Shown here piece by piece: positions 44,645 through 52,479 of a stretch of DNA of 64,000 nucleotides (position 1 is its first letter; every line of letters starts with the position of its first letter). The DNA is from Roseomonas sp. E05 (GTDB lineage: Bacteria > Pseudomonadota > Alphaproteobacteria > Acetobacterales > Acetobacteraceae). Location of the stretch: NCBI RefSeq assembly GCF_030063475.1, contig NZ_JASIRT010000005.1, positions 1-64,000 of the forward strand, given 5' to 3'. Below the pieces are notes generated by a model that saw nothing but the letters and a program-made list of their open reading frames with translations, made no database searches and was not told the DNA's origin. Position numbers and translations under genes: made by a program.

Positions 44645-45814
44645 TCAGCCCTCCTCGCGGAAGGGGGAAGCCTCGGCCAGCTCGGCCATTTCCTGCTCCA
44701 TCGCCGGGCGCTCGGCATCGAGGAATTCCGCCACCGCACGGCGCAGCCCGCGATGCGCGATCCAATGCGCCGAATAGGTTGGCACCGGCAGATAGCCACG
44801 CTGGATCTTGTGCTGCCCCTGTGCCCCCGCCTCCACCCGCTTCAGCCCATGGGCAATGGCGAAGTCGATCGCCTGATAGTAGCAAAGCTCGAAATGCAGG
44901 AAAGGCGCCTCCACGGTTGTGCCCCAGTTGCGGCCGTAGAGTGCATCCTGCCCCATCAGGTTCAGCGCGCCCGCCACCGGCTCGCCATCGCGCTCCGCCA
45001 CCATCAGCACCACGCGCTCGCCCAGCCGCTCGGAAAGCAGGGGCCAGAAGCGCGCGTTCAGGTAGGCGCTGCCCCATTTGCGGTCCACCGTATCCAGGTA
45101 GAAGCGGTGAAAGGCGGCCCAGTGGCGACGGGTGATCTCGGCGCCACGCAGGGTGCGGAAGGTCAGGCCGGCGGCCTGCGCGTCCCGCCGCTCCCGCCGC
45201 AGCTGCTTGCGCTTGCGGCTGGAAAGGGCGCCCAGGAAGTCCTCGAAGCTGCCATAGCCGTCATTCGTCCAGTGAAACTGGGTGCCAAGGCGCTGCAGCC
45301 AACCAACCGCGCCCAGCGCCTGCCACTCCGCCTCGGTGCAGAAGGCGACATGCGCGGAGGACAGGCCAAGCTGCCCCACCACCTGGGCCAGCGCCTCGCC
45401 CAGGGCCTCGGGCCCGATGCCGGAGCCGGGCCGGATCAGCAGCCGCGGCCCGGGAACCGGGCTGAAGGGCACCGCCACCTGCAGCTTCGGGTAGTAACGG
45501 CTGCCGGCGCGCTCCAGGGCATGCGCCCAGGCGTGATCGAAGATGTACTCGCCATAGGAATGGCTCTTGGCATAGGCGGGCGCGACCGCCACCAGCCGCC
45601 CCGCACCGTCCCGCAGCGCCGCATGCTGCGGCAGCCAGCCGGTGCGCGGCCCGGCCGATCCGCTCTCCTCCAGCGCCGCAAGGAAGGCATGGCTGACGAA
45701 GGGATTGTCCGTGCCGGCGCAGGCGTCCCACTCCGTCGCGGCGATCTCCGCGATGGAGGAGTGCAGGCGCAAGGTCAGTTCCTGGGGAGCACCATCGGAC
45801 ATGATGCGCAGCAT
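44645..45814 (-). CDS. FemAB-like acyltransferase (DUF482 / PF04339 type)
   Basis: A 389-residue protein of the peptidoglycan-acyltransferase-like family PF04339 (GNAT-related). Runs such as NPFVSHAFLAALEESGSAGP, GEYIFDHAWAHALERAG and YGRNWGTT are typical, and GALSSRKRKQLRRERRDAQ supplies the central basic helix. The family is named for similarity to FemA/FemX, which add amino acids to murein cross-bridges, but no substrate is proven. The start could be 45814 or the ATG four codons later. It converges with the lipoprotein gene and lies 229 bp from ycjF. Confidence 0.83.
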   Translation of the reverse strand: MLRIMSDGAPQELTLRLHSSIAEIAATEWDACAGTDNPFVSHAFLAALEESGSAGPRTGWLPQHAALRDGAGRLVAVAPAYAKSHSYGEYIFDHAWAHALERAGSRYYPKLQVAVPFSPVPGPRLLIRPGSGIGPEALGEALAQVVGQLGLSSAHVAFCTEAEWQALGAVGWLQRLGTQFHWTNDGYGSFEDFLGALSSRKRKQLRRERRDAQAAGLTFRTLRGAEITRRHWAAFHRFYLDTVDRKWGSAYLNARFWPLLSERLGERVVLMVAERDGEPVAGALNLMGQDALYGRNWGTTVEAPFLHFELCYYQAIDFAIAHGLKRVEAGAQGQHKIQRGYLPVPTYSAHWIAHRGLRRAVAEFLDAERPAMEQEMAELAEASPFREEG

Positions 45815-45969
45815 GTGCGCTGCTTGCCGGAGGCTGCAAGAGTGCGGCGCAGCATGAGCCGCCGCGGGGCCGGGGAAGGCGTTTTTTTACAAACACCTGG
45901 AAGAGGAGCTCCAGAGATGAAGATCGCGTAAGCGGGACACCCTCGCCCGGATGATCAGCCGGGACCAGG

Positions 45970-46005
45970 GGCGCCGCCCTGGAACCCCGCCAGGGTGACG
46001 GCGCC
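45970..46005. terminator. Long GC-rich stem-loop between ycjF and the FemAB-like gene
   Basis: GGCGCCG (45970-45976) pairs with CGGCGCC (45999-46005), and CCCTGG (45977-45982) pairs with CCAGGG (45990-45995), separated by a three-base bulge (TGA). It lies 39 bp downstream of the ycjF stop in the minus direction. There is no T-run, so terminator function is likely but not certain. Confidence 0.5.
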
Positions 46006-46043
46006 GCCTCAGGCCCCGCCCTCCGTTTCGCCCGGAGCCGTGT

Positions 46044-46976
46044 TCAGCGAAGCGCGCGAGTCGGCCGGCAGCACTCCGCCGTGGCGCCGGCCAGCCGCAG
46101 CATCCGGCGCGCCGCCACTGCCGCCCCCGCCGCACCGCCTGCCAGCTTCGCCGCATGACCCTCGACGAACTGCTCCACCCCCGCCTCGGCCACCAGATCC
46201 GCCCCGGCCGTCAGCCCCGCCGAAAGGGCGAGCCGCCGCAGCAGCCGCCACAGCACCGCCGCCCCCGGCCGGACGCCATGCAGCACCGCCACCTGGCGCA
46301 TCAGCCGCAGCCCGATCAGCGCCATGGCACCCGCGTCCAGCGCCGGCGAAGGCAGCACCGCCGCCGTCAGGAACACCTGCCCCGCCGCCTGCCGGCCCAG
46401 CGCCTTCACCCGCGCATTCAGCACCGGCAGGAGCCCGGTGGCCAGGAGGCCACGGGCCTCGGCCATGCTGCCGGCCTTGTGGAGTTCCGCCACCGCCGCC
46501 GCGGCTTCCGGCAGGCGCTGTGCCACGCCCTCGGCCCAGCGCAGCAGGGCAGCGGGCGGGCGGGCGCCGTCCGGCGTGTCGCGCACCACCTCGGCAAGGT
46601 CGTCCAATGCATCCAGCCGGCGCAGCGCCCGCCACTCCCGGCCGAGCGCCGCCAGCATCACCCCGCCGACACCCGCGCCCAGCGCGGCACCCAGCCAGCC
46701 CAGCACCGGCGAGGCCGCGAAGAGGTCGTCCAGCATCAGCCCCAGGCCAAGCCCGAAACTGCCCAGCACCAGCAGCCCCGCCGCCGCGCCGAAGGTGCCG
46801 AAGGAGGCCAGCCAGCCCGCCCCTTTGGCCGCCGCATCCGGCAGGACCAGTTCGACCGGCGCGCCATGCCGGACCAGCCCAGCCGATTCCGGCTCCAGCA
46901 GGGCGGGGCCGAGCGAGGGATCGATGGTTTTCGCAGGGCGCGCGGGCTCGTCGGCCCAGCCGGGATTCGTGCTCAT
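46044..46976 (-). CDS. YcjF-like (DUF697) inner-membrane protein
   Basis: A 310-residue membrane protein of the TIGR01620/YcjF type. Two N-terminal helices (GWLASFGTFGAAAGLLVLGSF and LGWLGAALGAGVGGVMLAAL) are followed by the DUF697 domain with AGQVFLTAAVLPSPALDAGA and ALIGLRLMRQVAVLHGVRPG. The partner ATPase ycjX is encoded immediately upstream. In E. coli the ycjX-ycjF pair belongs to the phage-shock regulon, so an envelope-stress role is plausible here by homology. The start at 46976 is chosen because the frame upstream runs through repeat copy 7. Confidence 0.85.
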   Translation of the reverse strand: MSTNPGWADEPARPAKTIDPSLGPALLEPESAGLVRHGAPVELVLPDAAAKGAGWLASFGTFGAAAGLLVLGSFGLGLGLMLDDLFAASPVLGWLGAALGAGVGGVMLAALGREWRALRRLDALDDLAEVVRDTPDGARPPAALLRWAEGVAQRLPEAAAAVAELHKAGSMAEARGLLATGLLPVLNARVKALGRQAAGQVFLTAAVLPSPALDAGAMALIGLRLMRQVAVLHGVRPGAAVLWRLLRRLALSAGLTAGADLVAEAGVEQFVEGHAAKLAGGAAGAAVAARRMLRLAGATAECCRPTRALR

Positions 46977-46987
46977 CGGGCGCAAGA

Positions 46988-47079
46988 CCGGGGAGAAGGA
47001 ATTCTCCCCGGACCCCTCTTCTTTTCTTTCTGACAGAAAGAAGATGGGGGTTTGGGGGAATTCTTTCCCCCAAACTTTT
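46988..47079. repeat. Two-way hairpin repeat, copy 7 (compact)
   Basis: Left unit CCGGGGAGAA (46988-46997) pairs with TTCTCCCCGG (47002-47011). Right unit GTTTGGGGGAA (47050-47060) pairs with TTCCCCCAAAC (47065-47075), then TTTT. Both units have changed bases on both stem sides relative to other copies, keeping pairing. It sits between ycjX and ycjF, so it may break or tune what is otherwise one operon. Confidence 0.85.
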
Positions 47080-47082
47080 CTG

Positions 47083-48477
47083 TCATAGCGCGTCCTCCAG
47101 GAGCCAGGCGAGCAGCCGGTCCATTCCAAGGTTCGGCAGCCCCTCGCGCCCTTCCGGGTCTACCACCGGCGGCCGGAACACCGGCAAGGCGAAGTAGGGC
47201 CGCTGCCAGAAGGGGTCGCCGGAGGAAGGCGGCGTGGCGGGAATATGGCCCGGCCGGAAGGGGCGCCGGCGCATCTCGCCCAGCGGCACGCCGAAGACGA
47301 CCGGCGCCTCGCCCCCCGGGCTGCCTCCCTCCTCCGTGCAGCGCAGGGCGGAAAGGGCGAGATGATTCACCGCCCGCCCCCCGTCTCCGCCGCCGACCAT
47401 GCCGCGGAACAGGCTCTCGAAGGCCGGGCGCTGCGCCTCCGGCACATAATCCGCCTTGGTGGCGACGAAGGCCACGCGCTTCAGCGTGGAGAACCGGAAC
47501 CAGCGGGAGCGGGAGCGCACGTCATAGGCGCGGGCGATCTGCGCCACCGCCTGCCGCGCATCCTCGAAGGCCCCTTCCCCGGCACAGAGTGCGCCGAGTG
47601 CGTCCACCAGCACCACCTGCCGGTCGAAGCGGGCGAACCAGGGATCGAAATAGCTGCGCCGCATATCGTCGCGGTAAGCCTCGAAGCGGCGCGCCAGCAG
47701 CTCGCGCAGCGAGCTGGGCGCCGGGGCGCCGCTTCCTTCCAGCGGGAAGAACCACATCATCGGGCTCTCGCCCTTCGGCCCCGGCACCAGGAAGCGGCCC
47801 GGCTGCAGCCAGCGCAGCCCGAGCCGCTCGCGCAGCGCCGCCAGCAGGTCGCGGTAGAGCATGAAGCCGCGCCGCGCGACCGCCTCCTCCGCCGGGGCGG
47901 CCGCATTCAGGCTGGCCAGGAAGGCCAGGAAGTCGCCCGCCAGGGCGGTGCGCGGCGGCTGGCGCAGCAGGGACAGCGTATGGGCGGACCAGGTGGCGTA
48001 GTCCTCGTCCAGCAGCGGCAGGTCGAGCAGCCACTCGCCGGGATAGTCGAGCAGCTCCAGCCGCACGCGGCGCGGCGGCAGCCAGCGGCCGAAGCGCCCG
48101 CGCCGGGCCACCACCAGGGTCAGGCTGACCGAGGCGAGATCGCTGGTGCGCGGCGGCCAGTGCGGGTCGGCTCCGGCCAGGTCGCGCAGCTTGTCGGCGG
48201 CGTCGAACCAGTCCAGCGCCTGGGTTCCGGCCGGCTCCAGCCGCACGGCCTCGATGCGCGTGCCGGATGCGGCGAGCTGCCGCCGCAGCGCCGGCAGTGC
48301 GTCCCGCCCCCGCCCGAGCGCCAGCAGGTTGGCGATGAGCGAAGTGATGAACACCGTCTTGCCCGAGCGGCTGAGGCCGGTGATGGCGAGGCGGAGGGTG
48401 GTTTCATTGAGCGCCCGCTCCGCCTCGCTGGTGAGCCGGGCGATCCCGTGCCCGATCCGCTCCATCCCTGCCGCCAT
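47083..48477 (-). CDS. YcjX-like P-loop ATPase/GTPase
   Basis: A 464-residue protein of the YcjX (DUF463) family. The P-loop is GLSRSGKT at residues 34-41, followed by FITSLIANLLALGRGRDALP. Family marks include LELLDYPGEWLLDLPLLDEDY as a switch-like stretch, LLQPGRF-type sequence (here RWLQPGRFLVPGP), and FVATKADYVPEAQR as nucleotide-base region. It is paired with YcjF, whose gene follows after repeat copy 7. The homologous pair is in the phage-shock regulon of enterobacteria. GGAGG lies close upstream of the start; a second ATG is four codons later. Confidence 0.9.
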   Translation of the reverse strand: MAAGMERIGHGIARLTSEAERALNETTLRLAITGLSRSGKTVFITSLIANLLALGRGRDALPALRRQLAASGTRIEAVRLEPAGTQALDWFDAADKLRDLAGADPHWPPRTSDLASVSLTLVVARRGRFGRWLPPRRVRLELLDYPGEWLLDLPLLDEDYATWSAHTLSLLRQPPRTALAGDFLAFLASLNAAAPAEEAVARRGFMLYRDLLAALRERLGLRWLQPGRFLVPGPKGESPMMWFFPLEGSGAPAPSSLRELLARRFEAYRDDMRRSYFDPWFARFDRQVVLVDALGALCAGEGAFEDARQAVAQIARAYDVRSRSRWFRFSTLKRVAFVATKADYVPEAQRPAFESLFRGMVGGGDGGRAVNHLALSALRCTEEGGSPGGEAPVVFGVPLGEMRRRPFRPGHIPATPPSSGDPFWQRPYFALPVFRPPVVDPEGREGLPNLGMDRLLAWLLEDAL

Positions 48478-48583
48478 GGTCCTCCGCCTCGGTCATCCAT
48501 ACCGGATGTGGGGATCGGCAGCGGCGCGCGCGAGAAGTCAAGCCGTGCCTTTGACGCCGGACGCGCGCGAGGCGCGCCCGGCA

Positions 48584-50185
48584 TCAGCGGAGCTGGCTCG
48601 TCATCCGCGCGCGCGGCAGGCGCAACAGCTGCGCGAAGCCCTGGTCCGCCACCACCTCGACGCCCTCCGGCAGTTCCACAGGCCCGTTCTGGTCGGGCAT
48701 GTCGGCGTTCAGCACCAGGGCATAGTCGAACCGCTCGCGCCAGCGCCGGACATAAGCCTGGCTGGCCGGCAGCGGATAGTCCGGGTCCACCAAGGCATGG
48801 ACGGAGGCGATCTCGCCCTCCGGCACCGCGATCTCGTCCGAGGGAGGCAGCACCACCAGGGGCTGCTTGCCGCGCGCGGTGAAGAGATTGGGCACGAAGG
48901 ACTGCCGCCAGAGGGTCGCGAGCGCGCCGGTCTGCGTATAGGCGGGCAGCCGGCCGGCGAAGTAGCGGCCGAGCGGCGCGCTGGCCTGCGCCTCGCGCGA
49001 CGCCTCATGCTGCAAGGGAAGGACGAAGCTGTGCGGCGGCAGGGCAGCCAGCACCGTCCGCACCGCCGCGACATCCGCCTCGGCCCGGACCCAGTGGCGG
49101 GCGACGTCGAGCGTGCGCAGCGTGCTCACCGCGGCCAGCAGCACCGCCGCGCCGACCAGCACCCGCCGGCTGGCGAAGTCGATGCGGATGGCGGCGGCGG
49201 CGGCCAGCAGCGCCATGATCGGCAGGCGCAGCTCGATCGCGCTCGTGCCGGCGACCACCGTCGGCATGAAGAGCGAGGCGATGCCAAGGATGACGGCAAC
49301 CGCCAGCAGGCCCTGATGGACATGCAGGCGCCGGCGCAGCAGGGCATAGGCGGGCACCACCGCCAGCAGCAGCATGAAGGCGACGTCCATCCGCAGCGCG
49401 TAGGTCCGGAAAGGCGAGAGCAGCGCCGAGATGCGGCTGGCGATGCCCGGATTCCAGACAGTGCCGGTGCTCCCCGCCGCCTGATCCTCGCCGGGCAGGT
49501 GTGCCGCGGTGAGGGCGAGCACGACAACCGGCAGCACGCAGCAGACCACCAGCAGCAGGCCCGAGCCCAGGAAGCCGGTGAAGGCACGGCGCGAGGCGAA
49601 ATGGTCGGCGATGCGCGGGCCGATCACCAGCCCGCCGAGCAACGCGGCGTAGAACAGCAGCGCGAAGGGATGCACGACGAGGAGTGCGGCGCTGAGCACC
49701 AGCCGCACCACCCAGCGCAGCGCCGAGGGGCGCATGGAGGCATCCAGCGCCGCCAGGATCAGCGCGAGGGCCAGGCCCATCTGGAAGGTGATGAAGCCGA
49801 AGATCAGCGTCATCGTCCAGGCCAGGGCCGGCAGGGCGAGCTGCCAGACGTTCCAGCCCATCAGCCGCCAGTTCAGCAGCAGGCAGCCGAGCGGCGGGCC
49901 GATGATGGCGAAGGCCAGGATGCCCTGCGCCACATGATCGCCCGCCACCAGGCCCGCCAGGGCACGGGCGAGGAGGTCACCGCCGATATTGGTGAAGGCG
50001 CGGGACCAGTCCGCGCCGTAGATGTCCGGCATCTGTGCGATGCCGCCGCCGAGCAGCCAGAAGCGCGCCGCGTGATTGGGAAAATCCCCCAGGAGCGGCA
50101 TCGAGGTCAGCATCAGCGGCACAAGAAGCATCACCGCGAACAGCGCGATCAGGCCGCTGCGCGTCAACCCACCGAGAGGGCGCAT
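48584..50185 (-). CDS. Polytopic membrane protein, probable GT-C glycosyltransferase
   Basis: A 533-residue protein with about eleven to twelve helices in the first 400 residues and a soluble C-terminal domain of about 130. The first loop has LLGDFPNHAARFW, where an acidic residue near helix 1 fits GT-C catalytic bases. The start at 50185 has CGGAG upstream; an ATG 19 codons earlier is less likely. It is the third gene after a GtrB-like transferase and a GtrA-like flippase, the order of bacteriophage-type glycosylation cassettes, so it may move a sugar from undecaprenyl phosphate to a polymer or lipid. Function is inferred from context. Confidence 0.72.
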   Translation of the reverse strand: MRPLGGLTRSGLIALFAVMLLVPLMLTSMPLLGDFPNHAARFWLLGGGIAQMPDIYGADWSRAFTNIGGDLLARALAGLVAGDHVAQGILAFAIIGPPLGCLLLNWRLMGWNVWQLALPALAWTMTLIFGFITFQMGLALALILAALDASMRPSALRWVVRLVLSAALLVVHPFALLFYAALLGGLVIGPRIADHFASRRAFTGFLGSGLLLVVCCVLPVVVLALTAAHLPGEDQAAGSTGTVWNPGIASRISALLSPFRTYALRMDVAFMLLLAVVPAYALLRRRLHVHQGLLAVAVILGIASLFMPTVVAGTSAIELRLPIMALLAAAAAIRIDFASRRVLVGAAVLLAAVSTLRTLDVARHWVRAEADVAAVRTVLAALPPHSFVLPLQHEASREAQASAPLGRYFAGRLPAYTQTGALATLWRQSFVPNLFTARGKQPLVVLPPSDEIAVPEGEIASVHALVDPDYPLPASQAYVRRWRERFDYALVLNADMPDQNGPVELPEGVEVVADQGFAQLLRLPRARMTSQLR

Positions 50186-50210
50186 CACGAGACTCCGGGG
50201 TCGTTGCGGC

Positions 50211-50669
50211 TCAGCCCTCCGGCTGCGAACCGTAGACGACAAGGCTGTTGAGGACGTAACTGAAGGCGAAGGTGACCACCACCGAGCCGAGCTTGGCCGC
50301 CAGCAGCGGCATGAAGCCCGAGAGGACCGCGAGCGAAACCAGTGACACCAGCAGGCAGGCGAGGTTCACCGCCGCAAAGCGCAGCACGCGGCGCAGCGAG
50401 GCGAGCCGCACCTGCCGGCTGCGGAAGGTGAACTTGCCGTTCAGCAGATAGCTGTTCAGTGCGCCGAGCGCGTAGCTGGCGGTGTTGGCGGCGAGCGGCG
50501 GCGCCGGCGTGAAGGTCACGAGGAGGGTGAAGGCGACCAGATCGACCGCCGTGTTCAGCACGCCGACACTGGCGAAGAGCAGCATCTCCCGCAGCCGCGC
50601 GGCGCGCGGCGCCGTGCCGCCGAGGGCAACCGCGCCCGCGGACAAGGTGGAGCGAAGCCGTGCGGGCAC
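50211..50669 (-). CDS. GtrA-family membrane protein
   Basis: A 152-residue protein with four helices and the GtrA (PF04138) pattern: LLFASVGVLNTAVDLVAFTL, ANTASYALGALNSYLLNGKFTF, a basic RFAAVNLACLLVS, and a final FAFSYVLNSLVVYGSQ. GtrA is thought to flip undecaprenyl-phosphate-linked sugar. The start is a GTG that immediately follows the GT2 stop with no gap, so translation is coupled. The 533-residue membrane protein gene follows after 25 bp. Confidence 0.87.
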   Translation of the reverse strand: MPARLRSTLSAGAVALGGTAPRAARLREMLLFASVGVLNTAVDLVAFTLLVTFTPAPPLAANTASYALGALNSYLLNGKFTFRSRQVRLASLRRVLRFAAVNLACLLVSLVSLAVLSGFMPLLAAKLGSVVVTFAFSYVLNSLVVYGSQPEG

Positions 50670-51704
50670 TCAGCGCTCCCCGGCCCAGCTCGCCACGACA
50701 TCGTCGCGCATCGACGGCTCCAGGCGCGAGAAGTTGCTGGGCACCTCATGCAGATGCTTGCCGGCGCGGATCGACTTCACCATGAAGAGCGGCCGCCCCT
50801 TGGTCTCCTGCACCAGCCGGCCGAGATACTCGCCGAACACGCCGAGCATCAGCATCTGCAGCCCGCCGAGGAAGGCGATGGCGGTGATGATGCTGGCCCA
50901 ACCCGCGACAACGACGTTCTGCGACCACTGATACAGCGCATAGAGCAGCAGCAGCATCGAGAAGCCGGCGGTGATGAGCCCGACCCAGACGGCGATCCGC
51001 AGCGGCACGGTGGAGAAGCTCGTGATGGCATCCACGGCGAAGCGGATCATCTTGCTGAGCGGATATTTCGACGTGCCGGCGAAGCGCGCATGCCGCTCAT
51101 AGGGCAGCGCGACCTGATTGCCGCCGATCCAGCTCACCATGCCGCGGATGAAGCGCTGCCGCTCCGGCATCAGCAGGAAGAGGTCCACCACGCGGCGGCT
51201 CATCAGGCGGAAATCGCCGGTGTCGCGCGGGATCGGCACGCTCGTCAGCTTCGTCAGCAGCCGGTAGAACAGCCCGGCCGTTGCCAGCTTGAACCAGGTC
51301 TCGCCCTCGCGCGAGGCGCGCTGGCCATAGACGACGTCGGCGCCCTCATCCATGCGCGCCATCATCGCCCCCAGCAGTTCGGGCGGGTCCTGCAGGTCGG
51401 CGTCGATCAGCATCACCCGGTCGCCATTGGCGACGTGCAGGCCGGCGGTGGCCGCGAGCTGATGGCCATGATTGCGCAGCAGCCGCACGCCCACCACATG
51501 CGGATCGGCATCGGCGAGCGCTTCGATGATGTTCCAGGTGGCGTCCTTGGAGCCGTCATCGACCAGCACGATCTCATACGAGCCGGTCAGCGCCTGGCAG
51601 GCTGCCGCGGCCCGCGCATGGAACTCCCGCAGGCTCTCCTCTTCGTTGTAGCAAGGCGCCACCACGGAGATGAGTGGCCGGAGCTTGGTGCGGATCGTTT
51701 CCAT
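50670..51704 (-). CDS. GtrB-like family-2 glycosyltransferase
   Basis: A 344-residue membrane-anchored transferase. The GT2 domain has PCYNEEESLREF, LVDDGSKDAT, and LIDADLQDPPELL for metal and sugar-nucleotide binding; two helices follow (VWVGLITAGFSMLLLLYAL and WASIITAIAFLGGLQMLML). GtrB/DPM1-like enzymes add a sugar to undecaprenyl phosphate. The ATG at 51704 has AGAGGA upstream. It heads a three-gene unit with GtrA and the GT-C-like protein. A perfect TATAAT lies 25 bp upstream. Confidence 0.9.
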   Translation of the reverse strand: METIRTKLRPLISVVAPCYNEEESLREFHARAAAACQALTGSYEIVLVDDGSKDATWNIIEALADADPHVVGVRLLRNHGHQLAATAGLHVANGDRVMLIDADLQDPPELLGAMMARMDEGADVVYGQRASREGETWFKLATAGLFYRLLTKLTSVPIPRDTGDFRLMSRRVVDLFLLMPERQRFIRGMVSWIGGNQVALPYERHARFAGTSKYPLSKMIRFAVDAITSFSTVPLRIAVWVGLITAGFSMLLLLYALYQWSQNVVVAGWASIITAIAFLGGLQMLMLGVFGEYLGRLVQETKGRPLFMVKSIRAGKHLHEVPSNFSRLEPSMRDDVVASWAGER

Positions 51705-51728
51705 CCGTGATCCTCTGCTGGCGTCTCC

Positions 51729-51734
51729 ATTATA
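51729..51734 (-). promoter_or_regulatory. -10 box of the GtrB-GtrA operon
   Basis: Read on the minus strand, 51734-51729 is TATAAT, 25 bp upstream of the GtrB-like start. The -35 position, 17 bp further, is T-rich but not TTGACA. An ACAGCGCTGT palindrome (51781-51790) lies upstream and may be an operator. The surrounding sequence is markedly AT-richer than average, as expected of a promoter region here. Confidence 0.5.
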
Positions 51735-51949
51735 GAGGCCGTTTCGCCAAAAAAAGATCACGACTCCGCGCGAGGCTTTCACAGCGCTGTCAGGGACCGC
51801 CCCACACGCCTCATTAAAATTGCTGGATTTTGCTGAAGGGATGCAAACCACGGGAGGCGGGACAGGACGACCGGGGCCGGGGCCGGGGCCGGCTGGCCGT
51901 CAGCCCCTCATAATCCGGCGAGCCGCCGCGGGCGCGGGCGGCGCCGCGT

Positions 51950-52423
51950 TCAGCCGAGTTCGAACATTCCTTCGACCTCCACGGCCGCATCCATCGGCAG
52001 GGAGGGCACACCGATGGTGCTGCGGGCATGCCGCCCGGCCTCACCGAACACCGCCACGGCCAGGTCGGAGGCGCCGTTCATCACCAGCGCATGCTGGGTG
52101 AACTCAGGCGTGCAGGCGATGAAGCCGCCAAGCCGCGCCACGCGCGTCACCCGGTCGAGGTCGCCGCCCGCCGCCACCTTGAGCTGCGCCAGCACATTGA
52201 TCAGGCAGAGCTGCGCCGCCTGCTGCCCCGCCTCGATGCTGACCGTGCCGCCAAGCTTGCCGGTATAGGCGACCACGCCCTCGCGCACCGGCACCTGACC
52301 GGAGACCACGACCAGCGTGCCGTCGGCGACCACCGTGAAGGGCACGTAGTTGGCCACCGGCGCGGCCGGGGTGGGCAGGGTGATGCCGAGTTCGGCAAGG
52401 CGCGCTTCGATGCGTCCGGCCAT
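51950..52423 (-). CDS. RidA-family protein
   Basis: A 157-residue protein of the YjgF/YER057c/UK114 superfamily. It is a little longer than RidA itself and matches the subfamily with VVSGQVPVREGVVAYTGKLG, GGDLDRVTRVARLGGFIACTPEF and a final RSTIGVPSLPMDAAVEVEGM. The usual Arg in the C-terminal RidA loop (xRxxV) is not where canonical deaminases have it, so 2-aminoacrylate deaminase activity is not assured. GGAG lies upstream of the start. It is followed on the same strand by no gene and lies 57 bp after the NrdJ-like gene. Confidence 0.85.
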   Translation of the reverse strand: MAGRIEARLAELGITLPTPAAPVANYVPFTVVADGTLVVVSGQVPVREGVVAYTGKLGGTVSIEAGQQAAQLCLINVLAQLKVAAGGDLDRVTRVARLGGFIACTPEFTQHALVMNGASDLAVAVFGEAGRHARSTIGVPSLPMDAAVEVEGMFELG

Positions 52424-52479
52424 GGGGCGTCGTCTCCTTCAGGCAACAGAAAGATGTGGGCCGGCCGGCGAGCGGAGCC

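Noticed and set aside
45917-45931. Tiny frame ATGAAGATCGCGTAA with a purine-rich upstream
   Set aside because: Four codons only, no conserved context; considered as a pqqA-like or leader peptide and dismissed because length and sequence do not fit.
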